5,855 bases of DNA from Oribacterium sp. UBA3737. GTDB taxonomy: Bacteria; Bacillota_A; Clostridia; Lachnospirales; Lachnospiraceae. The notes below the pieces were generated by a model. The model saw only the letters and a program-made list of their open reading frames with translations, did not search any database and was not told the DNA's origin. Below, one piece after another: positions 4,604-5,855 of this stretch (positions are counted from its first letter, which is position 1; each line of letters starts with the position of its first letter). The stretch lies in contig DFGZ01000045.1 of the NCBI GenBank assembly GCA_002371295.1, positions 1 through 5,855 of the forward strand, read 5' to 3'. A program made the translations under genes and the position numbers.

Positions 4604-5392
4604 TTAGTTAGCCCTCTGGCATTCTCCTCCACGAGGGAGGGGTGTTAAAAAACAGTCCTTGACAAATGTATCGTCGTATTTCTCCCACGCCCCCTTTTGA
4701 GCGATTTTCACACTAATTATGGAAGCAATCAACATTACAAAAAAGCACCAGTAGTATTCAAGGCAGACAGGAACAAACCAGATGCTGACCATGACAAGCG
4801 ATATGATCAAAGAAATGGCTTCCAATACATAATGCCCTTTTATCAAAAGCAGCAGCAAAAATGCCAGCAGCATCGCCAGAATAAAAGAATGCAGAACATA
4901 AATCTGCCGGATATTTGCGAAAATGTGCATGAACCTGATGATTCCGGCTGACCCGTGCCAATAGCGAAGATATTCTTTGTTCGCATGCAGTCGATTATCG
5001 ACCGATTGCTGAAACAGTTTTATCGATTCATCCGTATCTTTCGGGGTGCCGTAATACTTGGCCCACATCACTGCTTTCAGCTTTTCGGCATTTGTAAATC
5101 GAAATTGATCAAAGGCCCTGTCAAAATTGTGAGGGGCTATATCGTCTCCCAAGTGGTACGCGATATTCAGCGTCAACATGTCTGCATACGGATGCACTTT
5201 ACTGCTGTTGATCCCCGGGAGAATCTGCCATGTCGTCGGGCGTTCAGCCAGGATACCGGCAGACTCTTCCATATGTTTTTGAATGGCATCCTGCGGGATA
5301 TAGGCAGTTGCAAGCATCACACAGGTGAGAAGGAATATCAGGGCTCCCAGATATATTATGTAGGTGGTCAAATTTTGAATATTTCGTCTCAT
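4604..5392 (-). CDS. Membrane protein of unknown function, C-terminus apparently cut off
   Basis: 262 residues. Membrane helix at 12-30, then an outside domain of about 135 residues with the motif 'NKEYLRYWHGSAGIIRFM' (138-155), then hydrophobic helices about 166-186, 190-211 and 214-231. The layout, with 'Y.RYWHG' just before the helix cluster, is like uncharacterised multi-spanning proteins I associate with Lachnospiraceae surface-polysaccharide loci, and those continue with more helices. Here the frame passes from WEKYDDTF (236-243) into an unrelated-looking tail (VKDCFLTPLPRGGECQRAN) and stops just before a terminator, so the 3' half seems lost. The start ATG 5392 has AAGGA three bases upstream, and a tiny frame (MTNKEK) ends in TGA overlapping this ATG. 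Function, including any transport or transferase role, is unknown. It follows the TraX-like fragment by 60 bases on the same strand and likely shared its transcript. Confidence 0.72.
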   Translation of the reverse strand: MRRNIQNLTTYIIYLGALIFLLTCVMLATAYIPQDAIQKHMEESAGILAERPTTWQILPGINSSKVHPYADMLTLNIAYHLGDDIAPHNFDRAFDQFRFTNAEKLKAVMWAKYYGTPKDTDESIKLFQQSVDNRLHANKEYLRYWHGSAGIIRFMHIFANIRQIYVLHSFILAMLLAFLLLLLIKGHYVLEAISLIISLVMVSIWFVPVCLEYYWCFFVMLIASIISVKIAQKGAWEKYDDTFVKDCFLTPLPRGGECQRAN

Positions 5393-5452
5393 TTTTCCTT
5401 ATTTGTCATCGCACACATCATACAGGATATTGCAACTGCATTGTCTACGATC

Positions 5453-5836
5453 TCAAAACCCTCGTATAATGTACCGCGCGACTATCAAAACTGCGAACTG
5501 CAAAGGATAAAAACAACTATACAGCCAGCCGAACCATTTGCTGTGGTAGCCAAGTTTTCGGTTGTGAAAAGCAAGCGGGAAAACCGCCAACAGAGAACCT
5601 ATTAATCGGCGATTGAAAGATATAGCCTCTTCTACCATCGCTTCTCCACCAGTGAATCCGGCACTAGCCCAAACATAAATGCAAATATATATGATGTCGA
5701 TCAGCAGAAGCACAGATAACCGCTGGATGAAGTTGTTAAAGCCGGACCGGATTGTCCGGAAATAGACGGTGACTTTTGTCATCAGATTGCCGGAAAACCT
5801 GCCGGCAGCAGTCTGCCGCCGGCAGGGCTGATTCAT
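5453..5836 (-). CDS. TraX-like membrane protein fragment, N-terminus missing
   Basis: 127 residues with three hydrophobic segments (about 40-60, 76-92, 103-122). The C-terminal part reads NRRLIGSLLAVFPLAFHNRK, then LGYHSKWFGWLYSCFYPLQF. The pattern 'l.lyN...G....kw..YlFYPlh...L' is the typical end of TraX-type membrane proteins, named after the F-pilin acetylase but of unknown role in most Firmicutes. Full TraX-like proteins are about twice this length. An in-frame TGA at 5845-5843 lies three codons above the only early ATG (5836), which has no ribosome site. Residues 4-14 are encoded by a strong hairpin (5798-5826) and look artificial; a later start at Met19 (5782) also lacks a ribosome site. 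I take it as a 5'-truncated remnant whose body starts near residue 20. The TraX link is moderate. Confidence 0.5.
   Translation of the reverse strand: MNQPCRRQTAAGRFSGNLMTKVTVYFRTIRSGFNNFIQRLSVLLLIDIIYICIYVWASAGFTGGEAMVEEAISFNRRLIGSLLAVFPLAFHNRKLGYHSKWFGWLYSCFYPLQFAVLIVARYIIRGF
5798..5826 (-). other. Strong GC-rich hairpin, possible terminator of an upstream leftward gene
   Basis: CCTGCCGGC (5798-5806) and GCCGGCAGG (5818-5826) pair perfectly, and GCAG/CTGC extend the stem inward past one A/C mismatch, leaving a single-base centre. On the minus strand TTTTCCGG follows, a short T-tract that fits a weak rho-independent terminator for a gene to the right of the window. It also lies in the first codons of the TraX-like frame, which argues against that start. 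Confidence 0.55.
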
Positions 5837-5855
5837 GAAAATTCACATTCTAATA

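Noticed and set aside
4955..5605. 216-codon frame on the plus strand
   Set aside because: Antisense to two leftward membrane-protein frames that have hydrophobic segments and family-like motifs; no supporting start signals.

Overview
The window looks like an accessory, partly eroded stretch of a Gram-positive gut Firmicute, most probably Lachnospiraceae (Blautia/Ruminococcus-like). I infer this from clostridial Shine-Dalgarno sites, a class C sortase and an isopeptide-type pilin D1 domain, a clostridial-style hicA-hicB pair, and polytopic membrane proteins of kinds I associate with Lachnospiraceae surface-glycan loci. This rests on recognising protein text by eye; no search was run.

Layout. 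1-245 (-): N-terminal part of a class C (pilus-assembling) sortase that runs off the left edge, with four near-identical 10-11-mers just before its start. 259-495 (-): a doubtful short reading frame that ends 13 bases before the sortase. 458-1239 (+): a self-contained toxin-antitoxin module with a -35/-10 promoter, a perfect 9-bp-arm palindrome over the -10 box (probable operator), hicA, hicB and a rho-independent terminator. 1254-1426: a 173-bp non-coding element with 13-bp perfect terminal inverted repeats and an internal 17-bp palindrome. It looks like a MITE or REP pair and supplies the last residues and stop codon of the next gene. 1399-3138 (-): a 579-residue polytopic membrane protein that resembles GT-C glycosyltransferases. 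3216-about 3551 (-): a remnant of a major pilin, with both ends missing. About 3572-4183 (+): decayed IS3-like transposase sequence that abuts the pilin remnant. 4184-4550: GC-rich, hairpin-rich sequence with no credible gene. 4551-4597: terminator for the leftward genes. 4604-5392 (-): a membrane protein whose C-terminus appears cut off. 5453-5836 (-): a TraX-like membrane fragment that lacks its N-terminal part, with a strong hairpin at its 5' end.

How it fits together. Sortase and pilin would once have cooperated, since class C sortases polymerise LPXTG pilins. Here the pilin is only a central piece next to transposase debris, so the locus is probably a dead or rearranged pilus cluster. 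The hicAB module is the one clearly intact functional unit: HicA would cleave or block mRNA, HicB would neutralise it and repress the promoter through the palindrome. The most unusual points are the altered hicA/hicB junction (ATAA where an ATGA overlap is expected), the HicA core lacking the usual catalytic-position histidine, and the 173-bp element at the 3' end of the large membrane gene. I found no tRNA, rRNA, CRISPR array or complete transposase.
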